A stretch of DNA of 64,000 bases from Curtobacterium aurantiacum (GCF_018598555.1 NZ_JAHEWN010000005.1:1-64000); one strand, 5' to 3'. Shown: positions 42,911 to 53,263, numbered from the stretch's first letter. The notes: generated by a model from the letters alone, not told the origin. Numbers and translations: made by a program.

Positions 42911-43165
42911 TCAGCGCCACCGGGTGGTCATGAGGAAGCCGACGAACATGATGCCGAAGCCGATCAAGATGTTCCACGAGCCGAGGCTCGGCACCGGCAG
43001 CGTGGCGTTCGAGATGTAGAAGACGATCACCCACACCAGTCCGATGAGCATGAAGCCGAACATGACCGGCTTGAACCACACCGGGTTGGGGGCGTCCCCA
43101 GCGGTGTCGACCGAGTCGGCTCGGGTCCTCCGGGCGGGCTTGGTGCGGTCCTTGTCCTTGGCCAT
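42911..43165 (-). CDS. crgA: Cell division protein CrgA
   Basis: The protein has 84 residues. A basic N-terminus (KDKDRTKPARRTR) is followed by PNPVWFKPVMFGFMLIGLVW and a second helix ending GIMFVGFLMTTRWR; this is the CrgA two-helix pattern. CrgA binds FtsZ-ring and peptidoglycan-synthesis proteins and coordinates division. It lies beside pabA and the Ser/Thr kinase cluster, as in other actinobacteria. Confidence 0.94.
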   Translation of the reverse strand: MAKDKDRTKPARRTRADSVDTAGDAPNPVWFKPVMFGFMLIGLVWVIVFYISNATLPVPSLGSWNILIGFGIMFVGFLMTTRWR

Positions 43166-43246
43166 GGCCGGTATCCTACCGTGACCACGTGTGTGGATCG
43201 GCCCGCGGACCGCCGCACACATCCCCCACGAGTACGGTGAACCGCC

Positions 43247-43891
43247 ATGACCAGGATCCTCGTCGTCGACAACTACGACAGCTTCGTCTACACGCTGAAC
43301 GGGTACGTGCAGCAGCTCGGTGCCGAGACCGACGTCGTCCGCAACGATGCCTTCCCCGAGTCCGAGATCGCCGACCGCATCGCCGAGTACGACGGGGTGC
43401 TGCTCTCCCCGGGTCCGGGGACTCCGGCAGCCGCAGGTGTCTCGATCCCCACGGTGCACGCGGCCATCGCGGCCGAGACCCCGTTGCTCGGCGTCTGCCT
43501 CGGGCACCAGGCCATCGCGGAGGCACTGGGCGCCACGGTCACGCACGCCGACGAACTCATGCACGGCAAGACCTCCGAGGTCGACCACGACGACAGCCCG
43601 CTCTTCGCCGGCGTCCCGCACCCCTTCACGGCCACGCGCTACCACTCGCTCGCGATCGTCGACGGCACCGTCCCTGACGAGCTCACCGTGACCGCGCGCA
43701 CCGGTGGCGGGGTCATCATGGGCGTGCAGCACCGCGAGCACCCCGTGTTCGGTGTGCAGTTCCACCCGGAGTCGGTCCTGACCGAGGGCGGCTACCGCAT
43801 GGTCGGCAACTGGCTCGAGACCACGGGCCTGTCCGGCGCCGCCGAGCGTGCCGCCGGCCTCGGACCGCTCATCGCCACCCACCGAGCCTGA
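43247..43891 (+). CDS. pabA: Aminodeoxychorismate/anthranilate synthase component II
   Basis: The protein has 214 residues from ATG 43247. VVDNYDSFVYTLNGYVQQLG begins the class I glutamine amidotransferase; the nucleophile is in LLGVCLGHQAIAE (about Cys85), with His and Glu in VFGVQFHPESVLTEGG. It supplies ammonia for 4-amino-4-deoxychorismate (folate) or anthranilate (tryptophan). Position next to pknB is typical for the pabA/trpG gene of actinobacteria. Confidence 0.92.
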   Translation: MTRILVVDNYDSFVYTLNGYVQQLGAETDVVRNDAFPESEIADRIAEYDGVLLSPGPGTPAAAGVSIPTVHAAIAAETPLLGVCLGHQAIAEALGATVTHADELMHGKTSEVDHDDSPLFAGVPHPFTATRYHSLAIVDGTVPDELTVTARTGGGVIMGVQHREHPVFGVQFHPESVLTEGGYRMVGNWLETTGLSGAAERAAGLGPLIATHRA

Positions 43892-43908
43892 CGAACGCCC
43901 ACGGCGGC

Positions 43909-43991
43909 AGACGCCGTCGTGTCATCGAGACGCCGCCGAATCCGGCGGCGTCTCGTGCGTTCCGGGGCGTCTCGCCGACACGACGGCGTCT
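43909..43991. terminator. Nested bidirectional terminator structure
   Basis: An inner stem GAGACGCCGCCG/CGGCGGCGTCTC (43927-43954) sits within outer arms AGACGCCGTCGTGTC (43909-43923) and GACACGACGGCGTCT (43977-43991). It lies between convergent pabA and pknB. Confidence 0.75.
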
Positions 43992-44066
43992 CGCGGTGCG
44001 GACAGGGCGCTGGACTGGAGGCTCGCCACCCGTCCGTCAGGACCGAACCGTCAGGACGTGGTCGGC

Positions 44067-45884
44067 TCAGCGGCCGTCGTCACCCTCGTCGTCGCCGCTG
44101 TCCTTGCCGCCGTTGTCGCCACCGCTGTCGTTGTTCGAGGTCGGTGCCTTCGACGGGGCCGCGGAGCGCGCGCAGTAGGTGAGTGTGACGGCGCTGCCCT
44201 GTGCGACGTCGCCTGCCGGGGTGTCCTGCTGGGTGACGAGCCCGCCGGTGCACGAGTACGACGGCGCCGGGTTCACGGTGAGGCCGAGCTGCTCCACGGT
44301 GGCCTTCGCCGCCGAGTACTGCTGCTGCGTGACGTCGGGCAGCTGCACCTTGCCGTTGGAGATCGTGAGGTTGATCACGATGCCCTTGGTGTGCAGGGAC
44401 GCCGCCGCGGGGTCGGAGCTCAGCACCGTGCCCTCGGGGACGTCTGCCGAGTAGTCGCTCGAGATCGCGCCGAGCCGGAAGCCGGCGTCGTCGAGCGCCT
44501 GTTGCGCCGCCGCCTGCGTCTGCCCCTGGAGTTCGGGGACGGGGACGCGCTCCGGGCCGAGGGAGACGACCACGTTGACGCTCTGGTTGCGCCCGACGTT
44601 CACGCCGGAGCCGGGGTCGGTGCGGATGACCGTGCCCTTGTCGACGCTGTCGGAGTTCTCCTCGACCTTGACGGGCTTGAGGGACTTCTTCTCGATGGCA
44701 CTGGCTGCGGCGCTGTAGGTCGATCCGGCGACGTTCGGGACGCTGACGGAGGACGACACCGGCGGCTTGCCCGGCTGCAGGTTCGCGACGAAGAACACCA
44801 CGGCGACGATGACGGCGACGGTCAGCAGGATGCCGACCCAGATCCACGCGACCGGCGGGCGGTTCTGCGTGCGCTGCGGTCGGTGCTCGGCGGTGTCGTC
44901 GTCGAGCTCGCGGAAGGCCGAGGCGGCGTTGGTCGTCGTGCGGGGGTCGACCCCGAACAGCACGGTCGAGGCGTCGTTCGCGGCGTTCTGCTGCTGCTTC
45001 TTGGTCGACGCGGGGACTCGTCCGGCCGCGGCCTGCTGCAGGTCGGTACGGAACTCGGCCGCGTTCTGGAACCGGCGCGTGCGGTCCTTGACCAGTGCGT
45101 GGAGTGTCACGGCATCGAGGGCCGGTGACACGTCGGGCGAGATCGTCGACGGCGCGACGGGCTGCTCGCTGACGTGCTGGTAGGCGACCGCCACCGGGGT
45201 GTCCCCGAGGAACGGTGCGCGGCCGGTCAGGAGCTCGAAGAGCACGACGCCGGTCGAGTAGAGGTCGGTGCGGGCGTCGACGGTCTCGCCGCGCGCCTGC
45301 TCCGGCGAGAAGTACGACGCGGTGCCGAGGATCGACGTGGTCTGCGCAACCGTGGCAGAGGTGTCGGTGATGGCCCGGGCGATGCCGAAGTCCATGACCT
45401 TGACCTGGCCACTGTGCGTGACCATGACGTTGGCGGGCTTGATGTCGCGGTGGACGACGCCGGCCCGGTGCGAGTACTCGAGCGCGGTGAGGATGCCCTC
45501 GGTGATGCGGACGGCTTCATCAGGTGCCACTGCACCCTCGGCGATGATGTCGGAGAGCGGACGGCCCTCGACGTACTCCATCACGATGAAGGGGACCTGC
45601 ACCTCGGCGCCCGAGGGCTCGGACACCGTCTCTTCGCCGGCGTCGTACACACGCACGACGGTCGGGTGCGCCATGCGCGCGGCCGCCTGGGCTTCCTGCC
45701 GGAAGCGGGTGCGGAAGGCCGGGTCGTTGGCGAGGCTCGGCTTGAGCAACTTCACCGCGACCTTGCGGCCGAGGCGGGTGTCGTTGCCGAGGTGCACGGT
45801 CGCCATGCCGCCTCGACCGATCACGTCACCGATCTCGTAGCGATTCGCGAGGAGCGTGATCCCCGCGGTCACACCTTCTGGCAC
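44067..45884 (-). CDS. pknB: Ser/Thr protein kinase PknB with three PASTA domains
   Basis: The protein has 605 residues from GTG 45884, preceded by GGAGGAG. The kinase domain spans residues 15-280: glycine loop IGRGGMATV, Lys45, HRDIKPANV at 145 and DFGIA. A juxtamembrane region and one helix (WVGILLTVAVIVAVVFFVAN) are followed by three extracellular PASTA domains and an acidic Gly/Asp tail. PASTA domains bind muropeptides; M. tuberculosis PknB has four. It is last in the fhaA-fhaB-pstP-ftsW-pbpA-pknA-pknB cluster. Confidence 0.96.
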   Translation of the reverse strand: MPEGVTAGITLLANRYEIGDVIGRGGMATVHLGNDTRLGRKVAVKLLKPSLANDPAFRTRFRQEAQAAARMAHPTVVRVYDAGEETVSEPSGAEVQVPFIVMEYVEGRPLSDIIAEGAVAPDEAVRITEGILTALEYSHRAGVVHRDIKPANVMVTHSGQVKVMDFGIARAITDTSATVAQTTSILGTASYFSPEQARGETVDARTDLYSTGVVLFELLTGRAPFLGDTPVAVAYQHVSEQPVAPSTISPDVSPALDAVTLHALVKDRTRRFQNAAEFRTDLQQAAAGRVPASTKKQQQNAANDASTVLFGVDPRTTTNAASAFRELDDDTAEHRPQRTQNRPPVAWIWVGILLTVAVIVAVVFFVANLQPGKPPVSSSVSVPNVAGSTYSAAASAIEKKSLKPVKVEENSDSVDKGTVIRTDPGSGVNVGRNQSVNVVVSLGPERVPVPELQGQTQAAAQQALDDAGFRLGAISSDYSADVPEGTVLSSDPAAASLHTKGIVINLTISNGKVQLPDVTQQQYSAAKATVEQLGLTVNPAPSYSCTGGLVTQQDTPAGDVAQGSAVTLTYCARSAAPSKAPTSNNDSGGDNGGKDSGDDEGDDGR

Positions 45885-45998
45885 GTACTCCTCCGTCTGT
45901 TCGTCCGGCTAGTGTACGGCAGCACCACCTGGTGAGACGCTGGTCGAGGAGGGGTCGACCGAACCGTTACCGAACAGTGTCGAGTCCCCGTCCGGGGG

Positions 45999-47780
45999 TC
46001 AGTCCATCGGGCCACCCTGGCTCGGGTTCGTGCCCTCGCTGGGGTCGATCCCCTCGTCAGGGTTCGTCGGCTGTTCCTCCGTGGGCTCGGTCCACTCGAC
46101 CTGGGCGCCTGGTGAAGAGGCGGAGACGACCGACGCGTCGGACTGCGGCGACTTGCAGGTCACCTTGTACGACAGGGTCACCTTGCCGTACTGGGCACCC
46201 GCGACGGTCACGGCGGTGCCCGAGGTGGAGCCGGAGCTGCTGCCGTTCGAGGGGACCGTGCCGTTGTCGATCGTGTAGGTGTAGCTCACGTCCGAGTAGC
46301 CGGCGGGGCAGCTCGTGTACGCGGGCCAGCTGAAGGTCACACGACCGGACTCGCTGACGGTGCCGCCGGTCGCACGCTCGGGAGCCGGTGCGGTCAGGAC
46401 GTCACCGAAGGCCTTGATGCTGACGAGCGTCCCGGGCGCGAGGCTGCCCTCGGGGCTGAGCGACTCGACGGTACCCACCTGGTCGGACGACGTCGCGTTC
46501 GACCCGGGGACGACCTCGGCCTGCAGCCCCTGACCGCGGAGCTGGTTCGCGACCTGCTCGGCGTTCTGCCCCTGGTAGTCGGCTGCCGAGACCGTGACGC
46601 GGGTCTCGGTCGGCTCGGGGGTCGGTGTCGGCGTGGGCGTCCGGCTCGGCTTCGGCGTGCTCGAGGACTTCGTCGGCTCCGGCTCCGGGTCGTTGGCGTT
46701 CAGGGCGTAGGCACCGATGCCACCCGCGATGGCGAGCAGGACGACGATGCCGACCAGCCACCAGATCCAGGCGCGCTTCTTCTTCGGTTCCTCGGGCTCG
46801 TCGGTGACGGGCGAGCGGGGGGTCCCCGGTCCGCCGGCCATCGCGCCGGCCTGGGTGCCGATGAGGGCGGTCGCGGCGTCGTTCCCCTGACCCTGCGGCG
46901 GGTTGAAGGCGACGGTGCCGTTCTGCGCGATCGCCGGGACGGCCACGGTGGCTGCGGCGACGTCACCACGACGGAGTGCCTGTGCGGCACGCGCGAGGTT
47001 GGCGGCGGTGGCCGGACGGTCGGCGGGCTTCTTCGCGATGCACGAGATCACCAGGGCCGAGACCGGCTCGGGGATGTCCCCGGGCAGCGGCGGCGGCTGC
47101 TCGTTGATGTGCGCCATCGCGATCGCGACCTGCGACTCACCGGTGAACGGACGACGGCCGGCGAGGGCCTCGTACGCGACGATGCCGAGCGAGTAGATGT
47201 CGGTCGACGGCGAGGCGGGGTGACCGCTCGCCTGCTCGGGCGACAGGTACTGCACCGTGCCCATCACCTGACCGGTCGCGGTGAGCGGGACCTGGTCGGC
47301 GATGCGGGCGATGCCGAAGTCGGTGATCTTGACGCGGCCGTCCGGCGTGATGAGCAGGTTGCCGGGCTTGATGTCGCGGTGCACCAGGCCGACCGCGTGT
47401 GCGGCCTGCAGGGCGTTCGCGGTCTGCGCGACGATGTCGAGCACCTTGTCGACCGGGAGCGTGTGCTCGCGTTCGATCATGGTCGACAGGGCCTCGCCGG
47501 GGACGAGCTCCATCACGAGGTAGGCGCTGCCGTCCTCCTCGCCGTAGTCGAAGACGTTGGCGATGCCCTCGTGGTTGACGAGCGCAGCGTGCCGGGCCTC
47601 GGCGCGGAAGCGCTCGAGGAAGCCGGGGTCACCGAGGTACTCGTCCTTGAGGATCTTGAGTGCGACGGTTCGGCCGATGACGAGGTCGGTTGCCTGCCAC
47701 ACCTCTCCCATGCCGCCGATGGCGACCCGGGAGGAGAGCTGGTACCGCCCACCGAAGGTGAGTCCGCTGGTGGGTCTCAT
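45999..47780 (-). CDS. pknA: Ser/Thr protein kinase PknA, with PASTA-like domain
   Basis: The protein has 593 residues. The kinase domain has IGGMGEVWQ, Lys42, HRDIKPGNL at 134 and DFGIA. A transmembrane helix ([20 protein letters not shown]) precedes a Thr/Pro linker, one PASTA-like domain ([20 protein letters not shown]) and a Ser/Gly/Glu-rich end. Most PknA proteins lack a PASTA domain, so this is a Microbacteriaceae-type extension. Its start overlaps the pbpA stop by four bases. Confidence 0.94.
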   Translation of the reverse strand: MRPTSGLTFGGRYQLSSRVAIGGMGEVWQATDLVIGRTVALKILKDEYLGDPGFLERFRAEARHAALVNHEGIANVFDYGEEDGSAYLVMELVPGEALSTMIEREHTLPVDKVLDIVAQTANALQAAHAVGLVHRDIKPGNLLITPDGRVKITDFGIARIADQVPLTATGQVMGTVQYLSPEQASGHPASPSTDIYSLGIVAYEALAGRRPFTGESQVAIAMAHINEQPPPLPGDIPEPVSALVISCIAKKPADRPATAANLARAAQALRRGDVAAATVAVPAIAQNGTVAFNPPQGQGNDAATALIGTQAGAMAGGPGTPRSPVTDEPEEPKKKRAWIWWLVGIVVLLAIAGGIGAYALNANDPEPEPTKSSSTPKPSRTPTPTPTPEPTETRVTVSAADYQGQNAEQVANQLRGQGLQAEVVPGSNATSSDQVGTVESLSPEGSLAPGTLVSIKAFGDVLTAPAPERATGGTVSESGRVTFSWPAYTSCPAGYSDVSYTYTIDNGTVPSNGSSSGSTSGTAVTVAGAQYGKVTLSYKVTCKSPQSDASVVSASSPGAQVEWTEPTEEQPTNPDEGIDPSEGTNPSQGGPMD

Positions 47781-49231
47781 TTGTTCAGCACCGCCTCCAT
47801 GACTTTCTTCGCGACCGGGGCCGCGACCGTGTTGCCCACTCCGGACTGCCCGAGCCCGCCGCCGTTCCCGACGACGACCGCCACGGCGACCTCCGGGTCC
47901 TTCGCCGGGGCGAACCCCGTGAACCAGAGCGTGTAGGGATCGCCGGTACCTGCTTCGGCCGTGCCGGTCTTGCCGGCGACGTCCACACCGTCGATCTTGG
48001 CATTGGTGCCGGTCCCCGCGCTCACGACGCTCTGCATGGCCTCGGTGAGGTCAGCGGACTCGGAGGACGACAGCGGATCACTGTACTGCCTCGGGGAGAA
48101 CGACTCGACGGTCTTCAGGTCGCTCGTGGTGATCGAGTCGACGAGCGACGGCTGCATGACCTTGCCGCCGTTCGCGATGCCGGCGGACACCATGGCCATC
48201 TGCAGCGGGGAGACCCGGACGCTGGCCTGGCCGAAGGCGCTCAGCATGAGCTGGGCCGTCGAGTCGACGTCGGGGTACTGGCTGGCGGTCGCGGCCATCG
48301 GGACCTCGATGGCGTCGCCGAAGCCGTACTTGTCGGCCATGCTCTTGATCGCGTCGTACCCGAGCTTCTGACCGAGTTCCGCGAAGGGGATGTTGCACGA
48401 GTACTGGATGGCCGTGCGCAGCTTGACCTTGTCGCCGCCGCCGCACGTGCCGCCCTCGGCGTTGTTGATGTACGAGGTCGTGCCCGGCAGCTGCAGCCGC
48501 GACGGGTTCGGGAACGTGGAGTCGAGGTTGTACTTGCCGCCCTCGAGTGCCGCCGAGGCCACCACGAGCTTGAACACCGAGCCGGGGGTGTACAGGTCGC
48601 CGCCGATCGCACGGTTCTGCAGCGGAGCGGTCTCGGCGCCGAGCAGGGCGTCGTACTGCCGCTTGACCTCGGCCGTGTCGTGCGAGGTGAGCGTGTTCGG
48701 GTCGTAGCTCGGCTTCGACACCATCGCGAGGATCTTGCCGGTCTTCGGCTGGATCGCGACGACGGCGCCGCTGTTCGTGCCGAGGGCGTCGTACGCCGCC
48801 TGCTGCACGTCCGGGTCGATGGTCAGGTTGACGTTGTCGCCCTGGACGTCCTGGCCCGTGAGGATCGAGTTGAGGTTCTGGAAGAACGAGGCGTCCGAGT
48901 TGCCGGACAGCACGGTGTTCTCCGCGCTCTCGATGCCGGTGTTGCCCTGTCCGATCGTGAAGTACCCGGTGACGGCGGAGTACAGGTCACCGTTGGTGTA
49001 CTTCCGCTGGTACTGGTACTGGTCGTCCACGGGGGTCGACTCGGCGATCGGGCTGCCGTCCACGAGGATCGCGCCACGCTTGGTCGAGTAACTGTCCAGA
49101 ATGGTTCGGGAGTTCCGGGAGTCGGCGCGCAACGAGTCCGCCGAGAAGAACTGGATCGAGGTCGTCGACACGAACAGTGCGACGAACATGAGCACGATGA
49201 CGGTCGAGACACCGCGGAGCTGTCGGTTCAT
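47777..49231 (-). CDS. pbpA: Penicillin-binding protein 2-type transpeptidase PbpA
   Basis: The protein has 484 residues with one N-terminal transmembrane anchor. The transpeptidase domain shows the SxxK motif in [13 protein letters not shown] in QYSCNIPF and KTG in [10 protein letters not shown]. It crosslinks peptidoglycan and pairs with the FtsW/RodA gene upstream, whose stop overlaps its start by four bases. Together they make a glycan-polymerising and crosslinking pair under PknA/PknB control. Confidence 0.95.
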   Translation of the reverse strand: MNRQLRGVSTVIVLMFVALFVSTTSIQFFSADSLRADSRNSRTILDSYSTKRGAILVDGSPIAESTPVDDQYQYQRKYTNGDLYSAVTGYFTIGQGNTGIESAENTVLSGNSDASFFQNLNSILTGQDVQGDNVNLTIDPDVQQAAYDALGTNSGAVVAIQPKTGKILAMVSKPSYDPNTLTSHDTAEVKRQYDALLGAETAPLQNRAIGGDLYTPGSVFKLVVASAALEGGKYNLDSTFPNPSRLQLPGTTSYINNAEGGTCGGGDKVKLRTAIQYSCNIPFAELGQKLGYDAIKSMADKYGFGDAIEVPMAATASQYPDVDSTAQLMLSAFGQASVRVSPLQMAMVSAGIANGGKVMQPSLVDSITTSDLKTVESFSPRQYSDPLSSSESADLTEAMQSVVSAGTGTNAKIDGVDVAGKTGTAEAGTGDPYTLWFTGFAPAKDPEVAVAVVVGNGGGLGQSGVGNTVAAPVAKKVMEAVLNK

Positions 49232-50673
49232 CGACGACGCTCCTTCCTGGTCGCGCGCGCGGACCGCCCGCTCGCGGCGGGGAGCGCACCCTGCTGGACG
49301 CGCTGTTCGGCGGGGATCGAGTCGGTCAGGCGCAGCAGCATCGCGGCGATGATCCAGTTGGCGATGAGCGAGGAACCACCTGCGGCCATGAACGGCGTCG
49401 TCAGGCCGGTCACCGGGATGATCCGGGTGATGCCACCGACGACGACGAACACCTGCAGGGCGATGATGAAGCCGAAGCCCACGCCGAGCAGCTTGCCGAA
49501 GTCGTCCTGCGCCATGAACCCCACACGGATGCCGCGTGACGCGAACATGATGAAGAGCGCGAGGATCGCGAAGACGCCGATCAACCCGAGCTCTTCGCCC
49601 AGCGAGGCGATGATGTAGTCGGCGTTGGCGACGGGCGTGATGTACGGGCGGCCCTGGCCGAGCCCGGTGCCGGTGATCCCGCCGTTCGCGAAGCCGAAGA
49701 GGCCCTGGACGAGCTGGTAGCTCGCCTGCGTCTCACGGCTGAAGACCTCTTGGTTGAACGGGTCGAGCCACTGCTCGAACCGGCCGTGCACGTACTCGAG
49801 GACGCTCTGCGCGACGAGGGCACCACCGATGAACAGCGCGAGGCCGATCGCGACCCAGCTGATGCGCGCGGTGGCGACGTAGATCATCACGAGGAACAGG
49901 CCGAAGTACAGCAGCGCCGTGCCGAGGTCGCGCTGGAACACGAGGACGGCCATCGCCGCGCCCCACATCACGAGGATCGGGCCGAGGTCGCGGGCACGTG
50001 GGAACGTCATGCCGAGGAACTTCTTGCCGACGATCGACAGCGAGTCGCGGGCGGTGACGAGGTACCCGGCGAAGAACAACGCCATGGTGATCTTCGCGAG
50101 CTCACCGGGCTGGAACGAGAACGGCCCGATCTTGATCCACACGCGGGCGCCGCCGATGTTGTTGCCGATGACGGGCAGCATGGGCAGGAGCAGCAGGACG
50201 ATCGTCAGCGCCATGAAGATGTAGCGGTACCGCTGCAGGAACCGGTGGTTCCGGACGGCGACGAGCGTGATGATCGCCAGGACCATCGCGAGCATCGTCC
50301 AGACGATCTGCTTCACGCCGATGGCGTCCCAGCCGGACAGTCCGTTGTGCACGTCGATCCGGTAGATCTCGGCGATGCCGATGCCGTTCAGCACGAGTGC
50401 GATCGGCAGGACGAACGGGTCGGCGTTCTTCGCGACGACCCGCAGCACCACGTGCATGACGAGCGCGAGGCCGAGGATGCCGCCGCCGACCCAGAGCACC
50501 GACTGGTCGAACAGCCGGCCCTTCGTGCCGAGCTGCACGAGCACCATCGCGCCGGCGCAGATGCCGCACGCGATGACGAGCAGGAACAGCTCGAGGTTCC
50601 GCGCGCGGGCGGGCTCACGGAGCTTGATCGTGATCGCCTGGGTGAAGGACTGGGCGGCCGTGGCGGTGCTCAT
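49228..50673 (-). CDS. FtsW/RodA/SpoVE family lipid II polymerase
   Basis: The protein has 481 residues from ATG 50673 with many transmembrane helices. RVWIKIGPFSFQPGELAKIT and FGFANGGITGTGLGQGRPYI are hallmark SEDS motifs, with the GEELGLIG segment that often carries the catalytic aspartate region. It polymerises lipid II with PbpA and can be RodA- or FtsW-like; sequence alone does not settle which. It sits between pstP and pbpA, overlapping both by four bases. Confidence 0.94.
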   Translation of the reverse strand: MSTATAAQSFTQAITIKLREPARARNLELFLLVIACGICAGAMVLVQLGTKGRLFDQSVLWVGGGILGLALVMHVVLRVVAKNADPFVLPIALVLNGIGIAEIYRIDVHNGLSGWDAIGVKQIVWTMLAMVLAIITLVAVRNHRFLQRYRYIFMALTIVLLLLPMLPVIGNNIGGARVWIKIGPFSFQPGELAKITMALFFAGYLVTARDSLSIVGKKFLGMTFPRARDLGPILVMWGAAMAVLVFQRDLGTALLYFGLFLVMIYVATARISWVAIGLALFIGGALVAQSVLEYVHGRFEQWLDPFNQEVFSRETQASYQLVQGLFGFANGGITGTGLGQGRPYITPVANADYIIASLGEELGLIGVFAILALFIMFASRGIRVGFMAQDDFGKLLGVGFGFIIALQVFVVVGGITRIIPVTGLTTPFMAAGGSSLIANWIIAAMLLRLTDSIPAEQRVQQGALPAASGRSARATRKERRR

Positions 50674-52028
50674 CGCGAGCTCCGCGTCGGGCTCGGTGAC
50701 GGCGTGGACGAGCGGGTCGGCGAGGGCGACGGTGACGAGCCGTCGTCGCCGTCCCCACCGGTGCCGGCCTGGTCCTCGCCGGTCGCTGCGGCCTTGCGGA
50801 GGCGATCGACGATGTCGCGGGCGTCGGAGAGCGACTGCGCGTTGATCGTCGACCGGACGTTCTCGCGGGTGTAGTCCGGCAACGACGAGACCGTGATGTC
50901 GGTGTCCTCGTACACGTCGGACAGCGCCAACGGCCCGATCGACTGCTGCACGCCCTTGTAGATCGCGACGGTGCCGCGGTCGGTGCCGACGTAGTAGTGG
51001 TCCTGCGTGATCCGCCAGCCGACGAACACCGCGCCGACGAGCACGGCGACGGCCGCGACGAGCGCCACGGTCCAGGACACCCGGCGCCGGATGCGGCGTC
51101 GGCGGTCCTCGGCGATGAGCTCCGCGAAGAACTGGTCGGACTCGGGCTCGAAGTGCGAGTCCTCCGGAGCGGTGGTGACCTTGAGCGGGTGCAGCAGGAT
51201 CGTGGGGAGGCGGATCGGCTTGCGGCCGGTCGACGCCTCGAAGGTCAGGGGTGCCGCGGCGGACCCGACGGTGGTGGCCGCGTCGTCGTCGTCGTCGACC
51301 TCGGCGTCGGTGACGTCCATCACGACGACGGTGACGTTGTCGGGGGCGCCGTGGTCGAGCGTCTCCTTCACCAGGCGCTGCGTGACCTGGTTGGCGTCCA
51401 TGGTCGACGCCAGTGCGTGCCGGATCCGCTCTTCGGCGAGGTACGAGGACAGGCCGTCGGAGCACAGCAGCCAGCGGTCGCCCGGCTGGATGTCCATGAT
51501 CGCGGTGTCGACCTCGGGTGCCGCGTCGACGTCGCCGAGCACCCGCATGAGCACGGAGCGGCGCGGGTGGACAGCGGCTTCTTCCGGGGTGATCCGGCCG
51601 CTGTCGACGAGTCGCTGGACGAACGTGTGGTCGGACGTGATCTGCTGCAGCTCGCCGTCGCGGTGCCGGTAGATGCGGGAGTCACCGATGTGCGCGATCG
51701 CGATCTGGTCGCCCACGCGGATCATGGCGGACACCGTGGTGCCCATGCCGGTGAGTTCCTGGTGCTCGAACACGGTCTCGGTGATGAGCTGGTTCGCCGC
51801 GATGAGCGCCGACTGCAGCGCGAACTCGGCGTCGTGCGCCGAGGGGAACTCGCGGTCGACCTCGCGGATGCGCCGGATCGCGATCGCCGAGGCGACGTCG
51901 CCGCCGGCGTGCCCGCCCATGCCGTCCGCCACCGCGAACAGGTGCGCCCCGGCGTAGCCGGAGTCCTGGTTGTTCGCGCGGATGCGCCCCACGTGGGACA
52001 CAGCGGCGCTCAGCGTGCGAGCGGTCAT
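50670..52028 (-). CDS. pstP: PP2C-family Ser/Thr phosphatase PstP
   Basis: The protein has 452 residues. The PP2C core (residues 1-240) has VADGMGGHAGGDVAS, TALIAA-like helices, IGDSRIYRHRDGELQQITSD and DRWLLCSDGLSSYL with the metal-binding aspartates. One transmembrane helix (VSWTVALVAAVAVLVGAVFV) leads to an extracellular domain ending in a Ser/Pro tail. It dephosphorylates PknA/PknB targets. Confidence 0.95.
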   Translation of the reverse strand: MTARTLSAAVSHVGRIRANNQDSGYAGAHLFAVADGMGGHAGGDVASAIAIRRIREVDREFPSAHDAEFALQSALIAANQLITETVFEHQELTGMGTTVSAMIRVGDQIAIAHIGDSRIYRHRDGELQQITSDHTFVQRLVDSGRITPEEAAVHPRRSVLMRVLGDVDAAPEVDTAIMDIQPGDRWLLCSDGLSSYLAEERIRHALASTMDANQVTQRLVKETLDHGAPDNVTVVVMDVTDAEVDDDDDAATTVGSAAAPLTFEASTGRKPIRLPTILLHPLKVTTAPEDSHFEPESDQFFAELIAEDRRRRIRRRVSWTVALVAAVAVLVGAVFVGWRITQDHYYVGTDRGTVAIYKGVQQSIGPLALSDVYEDTDITVSSLPDYTRENVRSTINAQSLSDARDIVDRLRKAAATGEDQAGTGGDGDDGSSPSPSPTRSSTPSPSPTRSSR

Positions 52029-52034
52029 GCCGGG

Positions 52035-52586
52035 TTACCGCCGCAGCTCGAACGTCGTCGTCCCGATCGTGATCGGCGTGCCTGCCGCCACGAGGACGGG
52101 AGCGCTCACCTTCTGACCGTTGACGAAGGTGCCGTTCGTGGACTCGAGGTCGGTGAGGAGCCAGCCGTCGGCACGGAGGTCGAGGCGGGCGTGGTTGGTC
52201 GAGGTGTAGTCGTCACGGATCACGACGTTCGATTCGCTCGAACGCCCGATCGTGATCGGGCCGCCGCCCAGCGGCATCTCCATGCCTTCGCGCGCGCCCT
52301 CGGTGATGACGAGGCGGGCGGCGACCGGCGAGGCGGACTGCTGCGTGCCTCCCGGCCGTTCGATCAGGTCCGTGAACGCACCGCTCGAGGCGGGGCCGGG
52401 GGCCGCCGCCGCAGGGGCGGTGGGGGTGCTCGGCCCGGACGGGGCCGACTTGGGATCGGTCGGGATCGTACGCACGCGCTGGCCGAACAGATCGCTGCGC
52501 AGGGCGAACACGATCACGAAGACGAACAGCCAGAGCACCGCGAGGAACGCGAAGCGCAGGACGAGCAGGGTCAGGCCTGTTGTCAT
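52035..52586 (-). CDS. fhaB: FHA domain protein FhaB
   Basis: The protein has 183 residues. An N-terminal hydrophobic segment (LVLRFAFLAVLWLFVFVIVF) anchors it, followed by a Pro/Ala linker and a C-terminal FHA domain with GRSSESNVVIRDDYTSTNHA and LESTNGTFVNGQ. FHA domains bind phosphothreonine; in mycobacteria the orthologue FipA/FhaB-type proteins link PknA/PknB to division. It starts 4 bp inside fhaA. Confidence 0.92.
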   Translation of the reverse strand: MTTGLTLLVLRFAFLAVLWLFVFVIVFALRSDLFGQRVRTIPTDPKSAPSGPSTPTAPAAAAPGPASSGAFTDLIERPGGTQQSASPVAARLVITEGAREGMEMPLGGGPITIGRSSESNVVIRDDYTSTNHARLDLRADGWLLTDLESTNGTFVNGQKVSAPVLVAAGTPITIGTTTFELRR

Positions 52587-53263
52587 CGAGCACCTCCGTC
52601 GTTCTCCGGGATCACCCGGAACACCATACGGGTACGACCGATCTCGATGGTGGAGTCCGGCTCAACGATCGCCTGCTGGAAGTGCTGACCGTTCAGCTTC
52701 GAGCCGTTCGTGGAGCCGAGATCGGTGGCCTGTGCGTGCTTGCCGTCCCACAGGACCTCGACGTGCTTCCGGCTCGTCCCGGTGTCCGCGATGGTGATGT
52801 CCGCGTCGCTGCCGCGCCCGATCACCGTGCGTCCGCGGTGCAGACGGTGGCGCTGGGAGCCGATGTCGAGCACCGGGATCCACGCGACGTCGCGCTGCAC
52901 GGTGGTGGAGTCGATCTGCAGGATGCCCGTCGAGAGCGTGCCGTCCTGCTGGAGCCGGATGGTGACCGGGCCGGAGAACGAGTAGTTCTGCGCCACGGCG
53001 TGTTGGTGCACCATCTGGGTCAGTTCGTCGATGAGCGGACGGCCGACGTCGTTCATGCGGGTGAAGTCCGGCGGCGCGAGGTGCACGGTGAACTCGTTCG
53101 GCACGAGGATGCGCTCGCGGGAGACCACTGCGGCCTTCGTGTCGAGCTCGCGCCGGAGGGCGCTCGAGATCTCGACGGGCTGCACCCCGGAGCGGAAGGT
53201 CTTCGCGAACGCACCGTTGACGGCGCGTTCCAACCCTCGCTCGAAGTTGTCCAGCAGGCCCAT
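52583..53263 (-). CDS. fhaA: FHA domain protein FhaA (DUF3662)
   Basis: The protein has 226 residues from ATG 53263; longer open frames upstream lack coding character. The N-terminal DUF3662 domain (GLLDNFERGLERAVNGAFAK) precedes an FHA domain with IGRGSDADITIADTGTSRKH and LGSTNGSKLNGQ. FhaA binds phosphothreonine on the kinase or its targets and in mycobacteria binds the pseudokinase MurJ-partner MviN. That connection is notable because MurJ is also in this window. Confidence 0.94.
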   Translation of the reverse strand: MGLLDNFERGLERAVNGAFAKTFRSGVQPVEISSALRRELDTKAAVVSRERILVPNEFTVHLAPPDFTRMNDVGRPLIDELTQMVHQHAVAQNYSFSGPVTIRLQQDGTLSTGILQIDSTTVQRDVAWIPVLDIGSQRHRLHRGRTVIGRGSDADITIADTGTSRKHVEVLWDGKHAQATDLGSTNGSKLNGQHFQQAIVEPDSTIEIGRTRMVFRVIPENDGGAR

